A DNA stretch of 64,000 bases from Sphaerotilus sulfidivorans (GCF_013426975.1 NZ_JACCPY010000006.1:62001-126000); one strand, 5' to 3'. Positions 10,144 through 21,307 are shown, counted from the stretch's first letter. Numbers and translations are program-made. The notes: generated by a model from the letters alone, not told the origin.

Positions 10144-10788
10144 ATGATCCGCCGCACGCTGACCGCGCTGGAAGCCCGCATCGTCGCGGTGCTGGTCGAG
10201 AAGGAATCGACCGTGCCCGATACCTATCCGCTGTCGCTCAACGCGCTGTGCGCGGGCTGCAGCCAGAAGACCGCCCGCGATCCGGTCATGAGCGTGAACG
10301 AGGCGCAGGCCCTGGCCGCGATCGAGGAGCTCAAGGCGCTGAGCCTGGTCGTCGAGATCAGCGGCACGCGCACCGTCAAGTTCGAGCACAACCTCGGCCG
10401 CGCGCTGGGCGTGCCGGGCGCGGCGGTGGCGCTGCTGGCCACGCTGATGCTGCGCGGCCCGCAGACCGCAGCCGAGCTGCGCCTGCACAGCGAGCGGCTG
10501 CACCGCTTCGCCGACGTGTCCTCGGTCGAGGGCTTCCTCGACGAGCTGGCCGGCAAGGCCGAGCCGATGGTGCGCAAGCTGCCGCGTGCGCCGGGTGCGC
10601 GCGAGTCGCGCTGGGTGCATCTGCTGTGCGGCGAGGTGCAGATCGAGGCGACCGGCGCCGAGCCGGGCGCGACGGCTGCAGCCGCCGACGCCGGCCTGGC
10701 CGAGGAGGTCGCGGTGCTGCGCGCCGAGGTGGCCGAGCTGCGCGCGCGCCTGGACCGCCTGGCCGCTGCGCTGGGCATCGAGGTCTGA
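10144..10788 (+). CDS. yceH: YceH family protein (DUF480)
   Basis: A 214-residue protein with two winged-helix domains, the YceH/DUF480 family, whose role is unknown. The family N-terminus LTALEARIVAVLVEKESTVPDTYPLSLNAL is recognisable in part (EARIVAVLVEKE; PDTYPLSLNAL; CSQKTARDPVM). The last ~50 residues, after an Ala-rich linker, form a leucine-patterned coiled coil (VAVLRAEVAELRARLDRL). Two starts are possible. ATG 10129 overlaps the SDR stop; ATG 10144 has AGGA six bases upstream and matches the family start, so it is preferred. rmuC follows 13 bases downstream. Confidence 0.9.
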   Translation: MIRRTLTALEARIVAVLVEKESTVPDTYPLSLNALCAGCSQKTARDPVMSVNEAQALAAIEELKALSLVVEISGTRTVKFEHNLGRALGVPGAAVALLATLMLRGPQTAAELRLHSERLHRFADVSSVEGFLDELAGKAEPMVRKLPRAPGARESRWVHLLCGEVQIEATGAEPGATAAAADAGLAEEVAVLRAEVAELRARLDRLAAALGIEV

Positions 10789-10801
10789 CGCCCGGCAGCG
10801 C

Positions 10802-12082
10802 ATGAGCGGTCTCGAGACGGCGCTGCTGGCGCTGGGGCTGGCGCAGTCCGGCCTGCTGGTCTGGCTGCTGCTGCGCCCGGCGCCGCCGGCTGCGGTGGAT
10901 GCGCAGCTGGAGGCCCGGCTGGCCGAGCGGCTGCAGGAGCTGAGCGACGCGGTGATCGACGCCGGCCACGCGCACAGCGAGCGTGTCGAGCGCGAGCTGC
11001 GCGCCGAGATCCAGGCCAGCGCCCGCGGCCTGCGCCAGGAGTCGAACGCGCAGCTCGTGCAGCTTCAGCGTCTGCTGATGACCCAGTCGGGCGAGGCGCT
11101 GCGCACCCAGGACGAGCACCTGCACCGCCTGGCCGAGGCCAGCGAGCGCCGGCTGCAGGCGCTGCAGCAGATGGTGGAGCAGCAGCTCGACCAGATGCGT
11201 GCCACCGTCGACGACCGGCTTCAATCGACGCTGGAGACCCGCCTGGGCGAGAGCTTCCGACAGGTGGCCGAGCGGCTCGAGCAGGTGCACCGCGGCCTGG
11301 GCGAGATGCAGACGCTGGCGCAGGGCGTGGGCGACCTGCGCCGGGTGCTGGGCAATGTCAAGACGCGCGGCATCCTGGGTGAGGTGCAGCTGGCGGCGCT
11401 GCTCGAGCAGGTCTTCACGCCGCAGCAGTTTGCGGTCAATGTGGCGACCGTGCCCGGCAGCCGCGAGCGTGTCGAGTTCGCGATCCGTCTGCCCGGACAG
11501 GGCGCGCGGGCGGGCGAGGCGCCGGTCTGGCTGCCGATCGACGCGAAGTTCCCGCGCGAGGATTTCGAGCGGCTGCTCGACGCGCAGGACCGCGCCGACC
11601 GCGATGCGGCCGAGTCCGCCGCGCGGGCGCTGGAAGCGCGCATCCGCGACGAGGCGCGCACCATCGCCGCCAAGTACCTGGCGCCGCCGCACACCACCGA
11701 CTTCGCGGTGCTCTTCGTGCCGACGGAAGGGCTCTATGCCGAGCTGCTGCGCCGCCCCGGCCTGTTCGAGCGGCTGCAGCGCGAGCACCATGTGACGCTG
11801 GCCGGGCCCACCACGCTGCTGGCGATGCTCGGCAGCCTGCAGATGGGTTTCCGCACGCTGGCGCTGGAGCAGCGCTCGACCGAGGTCTGGAAGATCCTCG
11901 GTGGCGTCAAGACCGAGTTCGCCCGCTTCGGCGAGGTGCTCGAGAAGACCCGGCGCAAGCTCCAGGAGGCCAGCTCCAGCATCGAGTCGGCCGAGGTGCG
12001 CACCCGCGCGATGGCGCGTCAGCTGCGCTCGGTCGAGGGGCTGACGGACGAGCGGCCCCCCGGCGACCGCGCCGAGGACTGA
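10802..12082 (+). CDS. rmuC: DNA recombination protein RmuC homologue
   Basis: A 426-residue protein with an N-terminal transmembrane helix (about 3-24), a long coiled coil (about 40-165), and then the RmuC nuclease-like domain with [23 protein letters not shown] and [11 protein letters not shown], all typical of the family. RmuC limits rearrangements between inverted repeats and was named in E. coli for an effect on inversion frequency. It is tethered to the membrane facing the cytoplasm. Its last 64 bases overlap the 3' end of the convergent mnmC. Confidence 0.93.
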   Translation: MSGLETALLALGLAQSGLLVWLLLRPAPPAAVDAQLEARLAERLQELSDAVIDAGHAHSERVERELRAEIQASARGLRQESNAQLVQLQRLLMTQSGEALRTQDEHLHRLAEASERRLQALQQMVEQQLDQMRATVDDRLQSTLETRLGESFRQVAERLEQVHRGLGEMQTLAQGVGDLRRVLGNVKTRGILGEVQLAALLEQVFTPQQFAVNVATVPGSRERVEFAIRLPGQGARAGEAPVWLPIDAKFPREDFERLLDAQDRADRDAAESAARALEARIRDEARTIAAKYLAPPHTTDFAVLFVPTEGLYAELLRRPGLFERLQREHHVTLAGPTTLLAMLGSLQMGFRTLALEQRSTEVWKILGGVKTEFARFGEVLEKTRRKLQEASSSIESAEVRTRAMARQLRSVEGLTDERPPGDRAED

Positions 12083-14037
12083 CGCGCCGGGTCGATCGCG
12101 TCGCGCAGGTCGGCCGCGACCGGGCAGGGCGCGCCGGTGATCCAGGACGCCAGCACCTCCCCGGCCAGCGCCGCGCTGGCCAGCCCGCGCGAGCCCAGGC
12201 CGGCCAGCAGGTAGAGGCCGCCTTCTTCGTCATGCCGACGCGGGCGCAGCCGCAGCGCGTCCAGGCGCTGGCGCCCGGCCGCGGCGGCGGCGGCCAGGGC
12301 CGCTTCGTCCACCGGCGGCCCGGCCAGCGGCAGTCGGTCCGGCGTGACCGCGCGCCAGCCGACCCGGCCCGCCAGATCCTCGATTCTTTCCAGGGCGGCG
12401 TTCGCTTCGACCAGCCCCAGGCGCTGCGCGCGCTGCAGGTTGTGGCGGTGGTCGGCCGCACGCACCTGGGGATCGGGGTCGTCATGCTGGGTGGTGGCGC
12501 CGGTCAAGATCCGGCCGTCGGGCAGCGCCAGGGCATAGCCCTGGCCGGAGAGCGGGCGCAGCCGTGATGGCGCCACCCGCAGCCCCGGCCAGCCCGCGGG
12601 CAGCACCGTGGTCTGGCCGCGCACCGGTGCCAGCGACAGCCGGGCGCGGTCCTGCAGCAGCGCCGGGCTGCCCAGCGCGGCCGCGACCACCAGCACCGGC
12701 GCGGCCGCCAGCACCCGGCCGTCCGCATCCAGCGCTTGCCACAGGCCGTTTTCGCGCCTCAGATGCTGCACCGCCAGCCCGCCGCGGAAGGTGGCGCCTT
12801 GCAGCAGGTGGCGGCTCCAGTCGGCCGGAGAGAGCCAGCCGCCCTGGCCGAACTGCCAGCCGCCGCAGCCGTCACCGCCGTCAATGCCGATCGGCAGGCC
12901 GCTGAAGGCGGCTGCGGCCGCGGCGTCCTGCCAGTCGATCCAGTCGGCGGGCAGGCCGACTGTGGCGAGCTGGGCGCGGGCGCGGGCCTCGTCCAGCCGC
13001 GGCTCCAGCCGCAGGAAGCCGTCGAGCCGGCCGGACACGCGCCCTTGCGCCAGCGCCGGTGCGGCCAGCCGCGCGGTGCGCAGCGCGGCGGCGCGGAACC
13101 AGCGTGCGTGCAGGCTGTCGGGCGCATTGAAGATGCCGTGCATCAGCCCGCCGGGATTGCCCGAGGTCTCGGCCGCCGGCGTGGCCTGGCGGTCGATCAC
13201 CTCGACCTGCCAGCCCTGGCGCAGCAGGCCGTGTGCGGCAGCCGCGCCGGCCAGGCCCGCGCCGATCACCAGTGCGTGGCGCGGTCCGGCGTGCGGCGGG
13301 CGCCACGCGGCGGGCCGTGGCGGCACGAAGCGCGGCGCGTGCCGCGCCACCGTGATGTCGCGCTTGCCGCCGAAGCCGGGCGCGCGCTCGACCGCGAAGC
13401 CGATCGAGGCCAGCCCGTCGCGCACCGCCCGCGCCGCGCTCCAGGTCGCAGCGGTGGCGCCGGGCGCGACCAGGCGGGCGAGCCGGCGGAACAGCTCGGC
13501 GCTCCACAGCTCGGCATTGCGCGCGGGCGCGAAGCCGTCCAGGTAGAGCGCGTCGGCCTCGGCCTGCAGCCCGGGCAGCGTCTGCAGCGCGTCGCCGAAG
13601 ACCAGCAGCAGCTGCACCCGGCCGCCCTCGAAGTCGAGCGCGTGCAGGTCGGGCGTCAGCGGCGGCCACTGCGCGACCAGCTTGGCCGCCAGCGCTGCCT
13701 CCTCGCTGCTGCGGTGTACGCGCGCCATGTCCTCGGGCGTGAGCGGGTGCTTTTCCAGCGAGATGAAGACCAGCCGCTCGCAGCGCTGCGGATCTGCGCG
13801 CCAGGCCGCCCAGGTGGCGAGAAAGTTGTTGCCCAGGCCGAAGCCGGTCTCCAGCACCACGAAGCGCTCGCGGCCCTGCCAGCGCCCGGGCAGGCCGTTG
13901 CCGGCCAGGAAGACATGGCGAGCCTGAGCGAAGGCGCCGGCGGTGGCGTGGTAGACATCGCCGTAGTCGGGCGCGCAGGGGGTGCCGTCGGGCAGCAGGT
14001 CGATGCGGGCGGGGGAGATCGGGGCAGCAGCGTTCAT
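12019..14037 (-). CDS. mnmC: Bifunctional tRNA wobble-uridine modification enzyme MnmC
   Basis: A 672-residue fusion that completes the mnm5(s2)U34 modification of tRNA. The N-terminal half (about 1-245) is the MnmD SAM methyltransferase ([27 protein letters not shown]). The C-terminal half is the FAD oxidoreductase MnmC1, starting at [16 protein letters not shown], which removes the carboxymethyl group. The ATG at 14037 gives the usual short N-terminus ([14 protein letters not shown]). The frame continues upstream but into the divergent cytochrome promoter region. The 3' end overlaps rmuC by 64 bases tail to tail; the last ~15 residues are probably unstructured. Confidence 0.95.
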   Translation of the reverse strand: MNAAAPISPARIDLLPDGTPCAPDYGDVYHATAGAFAQARHVFLAGNGLPGRWQGRERFVVLETGFGLGNNFLATWAAWRADPQRCERLVFISLEKHPLTPEDMARVHRSSEEAALAAKLVAQWPPLTPDLHALDFEGGRVQLLLVFGDALQTLPGLQAEADALYLDGFAPARNAELWSAELFRRLARLVAPGATAATWSAARAVRDGLASIGFAVERAPGFGGKRDITVARHAPRFVPPRPAAWRPPHAGPRHALVIGAGLAGAAAAHGLLRQGWQVEVIDRQATPAAETSGNPGGLMHGIFNAPDSLHARWFRAAALRTARLAAPALAQGRVSGRLDGFLRLEPRLDEARARAQLATVGLPADWIDWQDAAAAAAFSGLPIGIDGGDGCGGWQFGQGGWLSPADWSRHLLQGATFRGGLAVQHLRRENGLWQALDADGRVLAAAPVLVVAAALGSPALLQDRARLSLAPVRGQTTVLPAGWPGLRVAPSRLRPLSGQGYALALPDGRILTGATTQHDDPDPQVRAADHRHNLQRAQRLGLVEANAALERIEDLAGRVGWRAVTPDRLPLAGPPVDEAALAAAAAAGRQRLDALRLRPRRHDEEGGLYLLAGLGSRGLASAALAGEVLASWITGAPCPVAADLRDAIDPARQSSARSPGGRSSVSPSTERS

Positions 14038-14122
14038 CGGGGCGGCATTGTCGGGGATTGCGGTGCGGCCCGGACGGGCAGGGCACACTTGCGGCTTTTG
14101 CCTCTGGCGCCTGCGTCCTGAC

Positions 14123-14614
14123 ATGACATCGAACCGCTCCACGAACCGTTTGTTCTCACGCTCCCTGCTGATGCTGGCCGGTGCCGGCACGCTGGCCGTG
14201 ACGCTGGCCGGCTGCTCGGCCGAGCCGGCCGACACCCATCCCGACCAGCCGGTGAGCAAGCGGCGCGAGATCTTCAAGTCCTTCACCCGCAACTTCGAGC
14301 CGATCGGCCAGGTCGCGCGCGACCGCAAGCCCTACCAGGCGGCCGAATTCCTGGCGCAGGCGCAGGCACTGCAGAAGCTGGCCGATCAGCCCTGGGCGCT
14401 GTTCCCGGCCGACAGCAACTACCCGCCGACCCGCGCGCTGTCGGCGGTCTGGGACAAGCCGGCCGAGTTCGCCCAGGCCAGCGCCGACTACCGGCAGAAG
14501 GTGGATGCGCTGGTGGCCGCGGCCCAGGGTTCCGACCTGGATCGCATCAAGGCGGCGGTCAGCCAGGTGGAGGGCAGCTGCCGCAGCTGCCACGACGCGT
14601 TCCGCAAGCCGTGA
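14123..14614 (+). CDS. Cytochrome c', predicted lipoprotein
   Basis: A 163-residue periplasmic four-helix cytochrome c'. The single c-type heme site is CRSCH near the C-terminus, as in all cytochromes c'. The N-terminus has a hydrophobic core followed by a lipobox-like LAGC (Cys near residue 31), so the protein is probably lipid-anchored, which is less common for this family. Cytochromes c' bind NO at a five-coordinate heme and are linked to NO tolerance. It is divergent from mnmC with an 85-base spacer. Confidence 0.9.
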   Translation: MTSNRSTNRLFSRSLLMLAGAGTLAVTLAGCSAEPADTHPDQPVSKRREIFKSFTRNFEPIGQVARDRKPYQAAEFLAQAQALQKLADQPWALFPADSNYPPTRALSAVWDKPAEFAQASADYRQKVDALVAAAQGSDLDRIKAAVSQVEGSCRSCHDAFRKP

Positions 14615-14672
14615 TGCCGGGCGGGCGGCGGTGTCTGCGCCGGCGGCTGCGCTCTCTGGGACAATCCGGCCC

Positions 14673-16061
14673 ATGAGCGACCTCCAGAACATTTCCTCCA
14701 CCTCCGCCGCCCCGAAGATCGGCTTCGTGAGCCTCGGCTGCCCGAAGGCCCTGACCGACTCCGAGCTGATCCTGACCCAGCTCTCGGCCGAGGGCTATGC
14801 CACCAGCAAGACCTTCCAGGGCGCCGACCTGGTGATCGTCAACACCTGCGGCTTCATCGACGATGCGGTCAAGGAGAGCCTGGACACCATCGGCGAGGCG
14901 CTGGCCGAGAACGGCAAGGTCATCGTGACCGGCTGCCTGGGCTCGCGCACCGCCGACGGCGGCGAGAACCTGGTGCGCCAGGTCCACCCCAAGGTGCTGG
15001 CGGTGACCGGCCCGCACGCCACCCAGGAGGTGATGGACGCGGTGCACCAGCATGTCCCGAAGCCGCACGACCCCTTCATCGACCTGGTGCCGGCCGCCGG
15101 CGTCAAGCTGACCCCGAAGCACTACGCCTATCTGAAGATCAGCGAGGGCTGCAACCACCGCTGCAGCTTCTGCATCATCCCGTCGATGCGCGGCGACCTG
15201 GTCTCGCGCCCGGTGGGCGATGTGCTGAGCGAGGCCCGCGCGCTGTTCGAGGGCGGCGTGAAGGAGCTGCTGGTCATCAGCCAGGACACCTCGGCCTATG
15301 GCGTGGACGTGAAGTACCGCACCGGCTTCTGGGACGGCACGCCGGTCAAGACCCGTATGTTCGACCTGGTGGCGAAGCTGGGCGAGATCGCCAAGCCTTA
15401 TGGCGCCTGGGTGCGGCTGCACTATGTCTACCCGTATCCGCATGTCGACGAGATCATTCCGATGATGGCCGAGGGTCTGGTGCTGCCCTATCTCGACGTG
15501 CCCTTCCAGCACGCGCATCCGGATGTGCTCAAGCGCATGAAGCGCCCGGCCAGCGGCGAGCGCAACCTCGAGCGCCTGCAGAAGTGGCGCGAGCTCTGCC
15601 CGGACCTGGTGGTGCGCTCGACCTTCATCGCCGGCTTCCCCGGCGAGACCGAGGCCGAGTTCGAGTACCTGCTCGACTTCCTGAAGGAGGCGAAGATCGA
15701 CCGCGCCGGCTGCTTCGCGTACTCGCCGGTCGACGGGGCCGCCGCCAACGAGCTGCCCGGCGCGCTGCCCGACGCGGTGCGCGAGGAGCGCCGCGCGCGC
15801 TTCATGGCGGTGGCCGAGCAGGTCTCGATCGAGAAGCTGAAGTCGCGCGTGGGGGCGACGATGCAGGTGCTGGTCGACAGCGCGCCGGCCCTGGGCCGCA
15901 AGGGCGGCGTGGCGCGCACCTACGCCGACGCGCCCGAGATCGACGGCACCGTGAAGATCCTGCCGCCGTCGAAGGCCTCGCGCACGATGAAGGTCGGCGA
16001 GTTCGCGCGGGTGCGCATCAGCGGCGTGCTCGGCCACGACCTGATCGGCGAGCTGCTGTGA
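14673..16061 (+). CDS. rimO: Ribosomal protein uS12 methylthiotransferase RimO
   Basis: A 462-residue radical-SAM enzyme that methylthiolates the conserved Asp of ribosomal protein S12. The N-terminal UPF0004 domain ([31 protein letters not shown]) provides the auxiliary [4Fe-4S] Cys residues. The radical-SAM motif CNHRCSFC follows in [18 protein letters not shown], and a TRAM domain closes the protein. SMRG and QDTSAYG favour RimO over MiaB. The stop overlaps the GTG of the next gene by four bases. Confidence 0.96.
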   Translation: MSDLQNISSTSAAPKIGFVSLGCPKALTDSELILTQLSAEGYATSKTFQGADLVIVNTCGFIDDAVKESLDTIGEALAENGKVIVTGCLGSRTADGGENLVRQVHPKVLAVTGPHATQEVMDAVHQHVPKPHDPFIDLVPAAGVKLTPKHYAYLKISEGCNHRCSFCIIPSMRGDLVSRPVGDVLSEARALFEGGVKELLVISQDTSAYGVDVKYRTGFWDGTPVKTRMFDLVAKLGEIAKPYGAWVRLHYVYPYPHVDEIIPMMAEGLVLPYLDVPFQHAHPDVLKRMKRPASGERNLERLQKWRELCPDLVVRSTFIAGFPGETEAEFEYLLDFLKEAKIDRAGCFAYSPVDGAAANELPGALPDAVREERRARFMAVAEQVSIEKLKSRVGATMQVLVDSAPALGRKGGVARTYADAPEIDGTVKILPPSKASRTMKVGEFARVRISGVLGHDLIGELL

Positions 16062-17278
16062 GCGCTTCCAGCCGCCCGATGCAGCCGGAGACCGCGCAGG
16101 TCCACCACCCGTACGCCGCGCCGGCGGGCTTCGATGCCCAGCTGCCCGCGGTGCACAAGGCCTCGTCGGTGTTCTTCCCGTCGGTCGAGGCGCTGCGCCG
16201 CACCGAGTGGATCGACGGCAGCGGCTACACCTACGGCCTGCACGGCACGCCTACCACGCTGACGCTGCAGGCGCGGCTGGCCACGCTGGAGGGCGCGAAC
16301 CATGTCCTGCTGGCCCCCAGCGGCCTGGCGGCGATCACGCTGGTCGACATCGCGCTGCTGGCCCGCGGCGACGAGCTGCTGCTGCCCGACAACGTCTACG
16401 GCCCGAGCCGCAGCTTCGCCACGCACGAGCTCCAGGCCTGGGGCATCGCGCACCGGATCTACGACCCGATGGACCCGGCCTCGCTGGAGGCGGCGCTGAC
16501 GCCCGCCACGAAGCTGGTCTGGCTGGAGGCGCCGGGCTCGGTCACGCTGGAGTTCCCGGACCTGCGCGGCCTGGTGCGGCGGGTGCGCGAGCGCGCGCCG
16601 CAGGCGCTCATCGCACTGGACAACACCTGGGGCGCGGGCCTGGCCTTCGATGCCTTCGACCTGGGCGAGGGCCTGGCGGTGGACCTGACGGTGCATGCGC
16701 TGACCAAGTACCCCTCGGGCGGCGCCGACGTGCTGATGGGCTCGGTCGCCTGCCGGGACGAGGCGCTGTACCGGCGGCTGGCGCTGGCGCATGCGCGCCT
16801 GGGCCTGGGCGTGGGGCTGAACGATGTCGAGGCGGTGCTGCGCGGGCTGCCGTCGATGCGGCTGCGCTACGAGGCGCAGGACGCCGCGGCGCGGCGCATC
16901 GCGCAGTGGGCGCAGGGCCGGCCGGAGTTCGTGCGGGTGCTCAGCCCGACGCTGCCGGGCTCGCCCGGCCACGAACACTGGGCGGCGCTGTGCCGCTCGG
17001 CCGCCGGGCTGCTGACGCTGGAGCTTGATCCGCGCTTCGACCGGGCCGCGGTCGATGCCTTTGTCGACGGCTTGCGTTTCTTCCGCATCGCCTGGTCCTG
17101 GGGCGGGCCGGTGAGTCTGGCCGTGCCCTACGAGGCCCGCGCGATGCGCAGCCTGGCCACGCCCTACCGGGGCACGCTGGTGCGGCTGTGCATCGGCCTG
17201 GAGTCGGTCGACGATCTGATCGCCGATCTGGCCGCGTCGGCCGACGCGGCGCTGAAGATTGACGATCTGAAGGTCTGA
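16058..17278 (+). CDS. metC: Cystathionine beta-lyase (PLP enzyme)
   Basis: A 406-residue trans-sulfuration PLP enzyme expected to convert cystathionine to homocysteine, pyruvate and ammonia. The schiff-base Lys lies in [23 protein letters not shown] holds the PLP-nitrogen Asp, and [12 protein letters not shown] is the family's phosphate-binding region. The proteobacterial MetC-like form is favoured over cystathionine gamma-synthase by [15 protein letters not shown] and the C-terminal [14 protein letters not shown] 16058 overlaps the rimO stop; an ATG eight codons in (16079) is an alternative. Confidence 0.88.
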   Translation: MSASSRPMQPETAQVHHPYAAPAGFDAQLPAVHKASSVFFPSVEALRRTEWIDGSGYTYGLHGTPTTLTLQARLATLEGANHVLLAPSGLAAITLVDIALLARGDELLLPDNVYGPSRSFATHELQAWGIAHRIYDPMDPASLEAALTPATKLVWLEAPGSVTLEFPDLRGLVRRVRERAPQALIALDNTWGAGLAFDAFDLGEGLAVDLTVHALTKYPSGGADVLMGSVACRDEALYRRLALAHARLGLGVGLNDVEAVLRGLPSMRLRYEAQDAAARRIAQWAQGRPEFVRVLSPTLPGSPGHEHWAALCRSAAGLLTLELDPRFDRAAVDAFVDGLRFFRIAWSWGGPVSLAVPYEARAMRSLATPYRGTLVRLCIGLESVDDLIADLAASADAALKIDDLKV

Positions 17279-17291
17279 AGGGCAGCAGGGC

Positions 17292-18953
17292 ATGCATCTT
17301 CTTTCGTGGAATGCCTGGGGCCGAGCGCTGCAGCTGGCGGCGATCGGGCTGACGATGGCGGCCGCCGCGGTGTCGGCTGGTGAACCGGTCTTCACTCATG
17401 TGGTCACCCGTGAGGAGACCCTGATCGCGCTGAGCCGGCGCCTGCTGGCCGATCCGCGCCAGTGGCCGCAGCTGCAGCAGCACAACCGGATCGTGGACGC
17501 GCGCCGCATTCCGGTCGGCACGGTGCTGAAGATTCCGGTGCGCCTGCTGGCCACCGAGCCGGTGCCGGCGCGGGTGCTGTCGGCCTCTGGCGAGGTGTCC
17601 GGCCCGCAGGGCGTGGCGGTGGCGGCGGGTCAGGCCCTGCCGCAGGGCGCCCGCCTGCAGGCCGGCGACGGTGGCCAGGCCACGCTGCAGCTGGTCGACG
17701 GCACCGTGCTGCGGCTGCGTGCGGGCAGCGCCGTCCAGGTCGAGACCTCGCGGCGCCTGCCCCGATCGGGCGAGGTGCTGTCGGGCGTCAAGGTCGAGGC
17801 CGGTCAGGTGGAGGTCCAGGCGCAGAAGCGCCCTGGCGCGGGCGCGCCCGGCTTCCAGATCAGCACGCCGCAGGGCCTGCTGGGCGTGCGCGGCACCGAG
17901 TTCCGGGTGAGCGTCGATGCCCGCGCGGAAACCACCCGCAACGAGGTGCTCGAAGGCCAGGTGATGACCGAAGGCCGCGACGGCCGTGCGGGCCGCAGCG
18001 TGGCGGCGGGCTTCGGCGTCGTGGTCGACCGCAGCGGCACGGTGACGCCGCCGGTGCGGCTGCTGGCGCCGCCCGATGTGTCTGCCTGGCCGGCGCTGCA
18101 GGAGCGGGTGCTGGTGCGCTTCCCGATCCGGCCGCAGCCGGCAGTGGTGGCGTACCGGGCGCAGGTGGCTGCGGCCGCCGACCCGGCTTTCGAGCGGGTG
18201 CTCCAGGATGTGCGAAGCACCGGCGCCGAGCTGCGTCTGGTCGATCTGCCGGATGGCGACTACCGGATTCGGGTTCGGGCCGAGGACGCGCAAGGCCTGC
18301 AGGGCCGGGATGCGCTGCATCTTTTCACCCTCAAGGCCCGTCCGGAGCCGCCGCTGCCCACGGGTCCGGGGCCCAAGGCTGTCGTGTCCGGTGCGCGGCT
18401 GGACTTGGCCTGGGCGTCCGTCGACGAGGCTCGCAGCTACCGCCTGCAGCTGGCTCGCGACGAGGCCATGCGCGAGCCGCTCCGGGACCAGCGCGCCCTG
18501 GCGGGTACGGCCTGGTCGGTGGACGCGCTGGCGCCCGGCGTCTATTTCTGGCGACTGGCCAGCGAGCGCAGTGCCACCGACCAGGGCCCGTTCGGTCCGG
18601 TGCAGCGGGTCGAGCTGCGGGCCCTGCCTGCGCCGCTGCCGCCGCCACGCGTGGGCGAGGACAGTCTGAAACTGGCCTGGGAGGGCCTGCCGGGACAGAC
18701 CTTCGAGGTCGAGTTCGCGCGCAGTGCCGACTTTGCCGTGCTGGAGCTGACCCGCCGCACCGAGCAGTCCGCGCTGGAGCTGAGGCTGCCGGGCACCGGC
18801 CGCTATTGGGTCCGGATGCGCGCGCGCGACCCCGATGGCTTCGTCGGCCCCTACACCGCGCCGCAGGCCTTCACCGTTCCGAACTGTCTGCGCGATGGTC
18901 AGCAGCGCTGCGTCGGCGGGGCGGACGGGGGCTCGGTGCTGATCTCGCCATGA
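17292..18953 (+). CDS. Exported LysM/FecR-domain protein
   Basis: A 553-residue periplasmic protein. It has a signal peptide (hydrophobic residues about 15-30, ending VSAG) and a LysM-type segment (about 35-85: HVVTREETLIALSRRLL ... VGTVLKIP) likely to bind peptidoglycan. A FecR domain follows (about 95-250: GQATLQLVDGTVLRLRAG and GVRGTEFRVSV), then two fibronectin-III-like repeats (each with a LAW...YRLQLA-type pattern) and a Cys-containing tail (CLRDGQQRCVGG). FecR here is the stand-alone kind that is not linked to TonB. The ATGA overlap with the CHASE2 kinase indicates coupled translation and a shared signalling role. Confidence 0.88.
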   Translation: MHLLSWNAWGRALQLAAIGLTMAAAAVSAGEPVFTHVVTREETLIALSRRLLADPRQWPQLQQHNRIVDARRIPVGTVLKIPVRLLATEPVPARVLSASGEVSGPQGVAVAAGQALPQGARLQAGDGGQATLQLVDGTVLRLRAGSAVQVETSRRLPRSGEVLSGVKVEAGQVEVQAQKRPGAGAPGFQISTPQGLLGVRGTEFRVSVDARAETTRNEVLEGQVMTEGRDGRAGRSVAAGFGVVVDRSGTVTPPVRLLAPPDVSAWPALQERVLVRFPIRPQPAVVAYRAQVAAAADPAFERVLQDVRSTGAELRLVDLPDGDYRIRVRAEDAQGLQGRDALHLFTLKARPEPPLPTGPGPKAVVSGARLDLAWASVDEARSYRLQLARDEAMREPLRDQRALAGTAWSVDALAPGVYFWRLASERSATDQGPFGPVQRVELRALPAPLPPPRVGEDSLKLAWEGLPGQTFEVEFARSADFAVLELTRRTEQSALELRLPGTGRYWVRMRARDPDGFVGPYTAPQAFTVPNCLRDGQQRCVGGADGGSVLISP

Positions 18954-21307
18954 ACGGTGCGGCCGTGCGGCCGCGCTGGCCCGCGGGCGTCGGCGTCGCG
19001 GTGGTGCTGGCCGCGCTGGCCTTTGCGCTGGCGCTGGGCGGCTGGACCTGGCGCGCCGACCGGCTGGTCTACGACATCGGCCTGTCCTTCTGGCGCCGCC
19101 CGGTGCCCGAAGGCATCGTCATCGTCGCGATCGACGATGCCAGCGTGGCGGCCATCGGGCGCTGGCCCTGGCCGCGTGCGGTGCACAGCACGCTGCTGGC
19201 CCGTCTGGCCGCGGCCCGGCCCCGGGCGATCGGCCTGGACGTGACCTTCAGCGAGCCCGACGCCGATCCGGCACAGGATGCGCTGCTGGCGCGTCAGCTC
19301 GCGGCGGCCGCGCCGGTGGTGATGTCGGTGGACTGGGTGATCGCCGGACCCGGCCAGACCCCGCAGCTGCTGGCGCCGGTCACCGGTCTGCCGCCCGGCG
19401 TGAGCCTGGGCACGGCCGAGGCTTCGGTCGATGCCGACGGGGTGATGCGCCATGCCTTCCTGGGCGCCGGGCCGGCGGCGGCCCCGCTGCCGCACATGGC
19501 GCTGGCGCTGCTGCGCGCCGGTGGCGAGACACCGGCGCCGGGTCTGCCGGTGGCCGTGCAGGACGAGCAGGTGCCGGTGGCCGGTCGGGCGCCCTGGCTG
19601 CGCCAGCAGCGCTTTCTGGTGCGCTATGCCGGCCCGCCCGGCCACATCGAGCGGGTCTCCTATCTGGATGTGCTGCGCGGCGCGGTGCCGCCTGAGCGCC
19701 TGGCCGGTCGCTATGTGCTGGTCGGCATGACCGCCACCGGCCTGGGCGACACCGTGGCCACGCCGGTCAACCGCCAGCACCATGCGATGCCGGGTGTCGA
19801 GGTGCTCGCCCACACGCTGCACACGCTGCGCAGCGGCGATACCGTGCGGCCGCTCTCGCCGCTGGAGGGGGCGACGCTGTCGGCGGCGCTGGTGCTGGCG
19901 CTGCTGGCGGGCATCGAGCGGCTCGGTGCCGGTCGGGGTGCGCTGGTGCTGGCGGTGGGCTCGGTGCCGCTGGTCGTCGGCATCAGCCTGGCGGCGCTCG
20001 GGGCCGGAGTGTGGTGGAGTCCGGTGCCCTGGGGGCTGGCGGCGGTGCTGGCCTATCCGCTGTGGAGCTGGCGGCGGCTGCAGCAGGCGGTGGATGCGCT
20101 GGATGCCGAGATCGGCCTTCTCGGTCCGGAGGCCGGCCTGAGTCCGGGTGCGCCGGCGCCGCTGCCCTCGCGCCGGCGCGATGCGCTGGCGCTGCGGCTC
20201 GATGCGCTGCATGCGGCCACCGACACGGTGCGCAGCGCGCGGCGTTTCCTGTCGGATGCGCTGGCCGGCCTGCCCACCGCGATGGCGGTGACCGACGAGC
20301 GCGGCCGGGTGCTGCTGGCCAATGCGCTGGCGGCGCAGCTCTTCGAGCTGGATCGGGCCGAAGACATGCCCGGCCTGGAGCTGCCGGGCCTGCTGGTGGA
20401 GTTCATGCCGGTGCCGGGCGCGCCGGTGACGGAGCTGGAGGCGATCTTCCAGCCCGGACCGACCGCGCCGGCGGCCTGCGTGGTCGAGGCCCGCGCCGAG
20501 CGCCTGGGTGACTTCCTGCTGCATTTTGCGCCGGTGCTGCTGCTCGGCCAGCAGCGCTGGGTGGTGACCTTCTCGGATGTGAGCGCCATCCGCCAGGCCC
20601 AGCGACGCCGTGACCGCGCGCTGGCCTTCGTCTCGCACGATCTGCGCTCGCCGGCCAATGCGCTGATGCTGATGGCCGATCTGTACCGGCGCGGGCGCAT
20701 GGACATGACGCAGGAAGCCTTTCTCGACGAGGTGCAGCGCCTGGGCGCGCGCACCCAGCAGCTGGCCGACGACTTTGTCCGGGTCGCGCATGTCGAGACC
20801 CGGCCGCTGCAATGCCAGCCGGTGGCGCTGGCTGCGCTGCTCGACGAGGTGGTGGCGGACTTCCGGCCCCAGGCCCTGGCCGCGCAGATCCGGCTGGGCT
20901 GGCAGACCGATCCGACGGCGGGTCGATCTGCCTCGGTCTGGCCGATGGACCGGGCGCTGGTGCAGCGCGCGGTAGGCAATCTGGTCTCCAACGCGATCAA
21001 GCACAGCCCGGCCGGCGGCGAGGTCGTGATCTGGGTGCGCACCCATGCTGACACCGACCTCCATGCGGAGGACGCGCTGTCTCTGACGGTGTGCGATCAG
21101 GGGCCGGGCCTGTCGGCCGAACAGCGCGAACGGCTGAACCAGGGCGACGAGGGCCTGCCCTCGGGCGATGCCGGCGGGGTCGGCCTGGGGTTGCAGTTCG
21201 TGCAGATCGTGGCGCGGCGCCACGGTGGGCGGCTGCGCGCGCTGCCCGGCCGTGCCGAGGCGACCGGCCGCTTCGAGCTGGCCCTGGGCCGGGTGGGTGC
21301 AGGCTGA
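18950..21307 (+). CDS. CHASE2-PAS hybrid-free sensor histidine kinase
   Basis: A 785-residue membrane kinase. TM1 is at about 10-30, followed by a periplasmic CHASE2 domain (about 40-300; IVIVAIDDASVAAIGRWPWPR is typical). Three TM helices (about 308-370) follow, then a PAS-like region (about 430-550) and a HisKA domain with H563 in FVSHDLRSPANAL. The HATPase has N-box NLVSNAIKHS, G1 DQGPGL and G2 GVGLGLQFV. No receiver domain is fused, and no response regulator lies nearby, so it is an orphan kinase. The coupled FecR/LysM protein could sense the wall and feed the CHASE2 domain; that is inference. hrpA starts 19 bases later. Confidence 0.9.
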   Translation: MNGAAVRPRWPAGVGVAVVLAALAFALALGGWTWRADRLVYDIGLSFWRRPVPEGIVIVAIDDASVAAIGRWPWPRAVHSTLLARLAAARPRAIGLDVTFSEPDADPAQDALLARQLAAAAPVVMSVDWVIAGPGQTPQLLAPVTGLPPGVSLGTAEASVDADGVMRHAFLGAGPAAAPLPHMALALLRAGGETPAPGLPVAVQDEQVPVAGRAPWLRQQRFLVRYAGPPGHIERVSYLDVLRGAVPPERLAGRYVLVGMTATGLGDTVATPVNRQHHAMPGVEVLAHTLHTLRSGDTVRPLSPLEGATLSAALVLALLAGIERLGAGRGALVLAVGSVPLVVGISLAALGAGVWWSPVPWGLAAVLAYPLWSWRRLQQAVDALDAEIGLLGPEAGLSPGAPAPLPSRRRDALALRLDALHAATDTVRSARRFLSDALAGLPTAMAVTDERGRVLLANALAAQLFELDRAEDMPGLELPGLLVEFMPVPGAPVTELEAIFQPGPTAPAACVVEARAERLGDFLLHFAPVLLLGQQRWVVTFSDVSAIRQAQRRRDRALAFVSHDLRSPANALMLMADLYRRGRMDMTQEAFLDEVQRLGARTQQLADDFVRVAHVETRPLQCQPVALAALLDEVVADFRPQALAAQIRLGWQTDPTAGRSASVWPMDRALVQRAVGNLVSNAIKHSPAGGEVVIWVRTHADTDLHAEDALSLTVCDQGPGLSAEQRERLNQGDEGLPSGDAGGVGLGLQFVQIVARRHGGRLRALPGRAEATGRFELALGRVGAG

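Noticed and set aside
12736-14121. A 461-codon plus-strand frame opposite mnmC
   Set aside because: Shadow of mnmC; no start context and no family resemblance.
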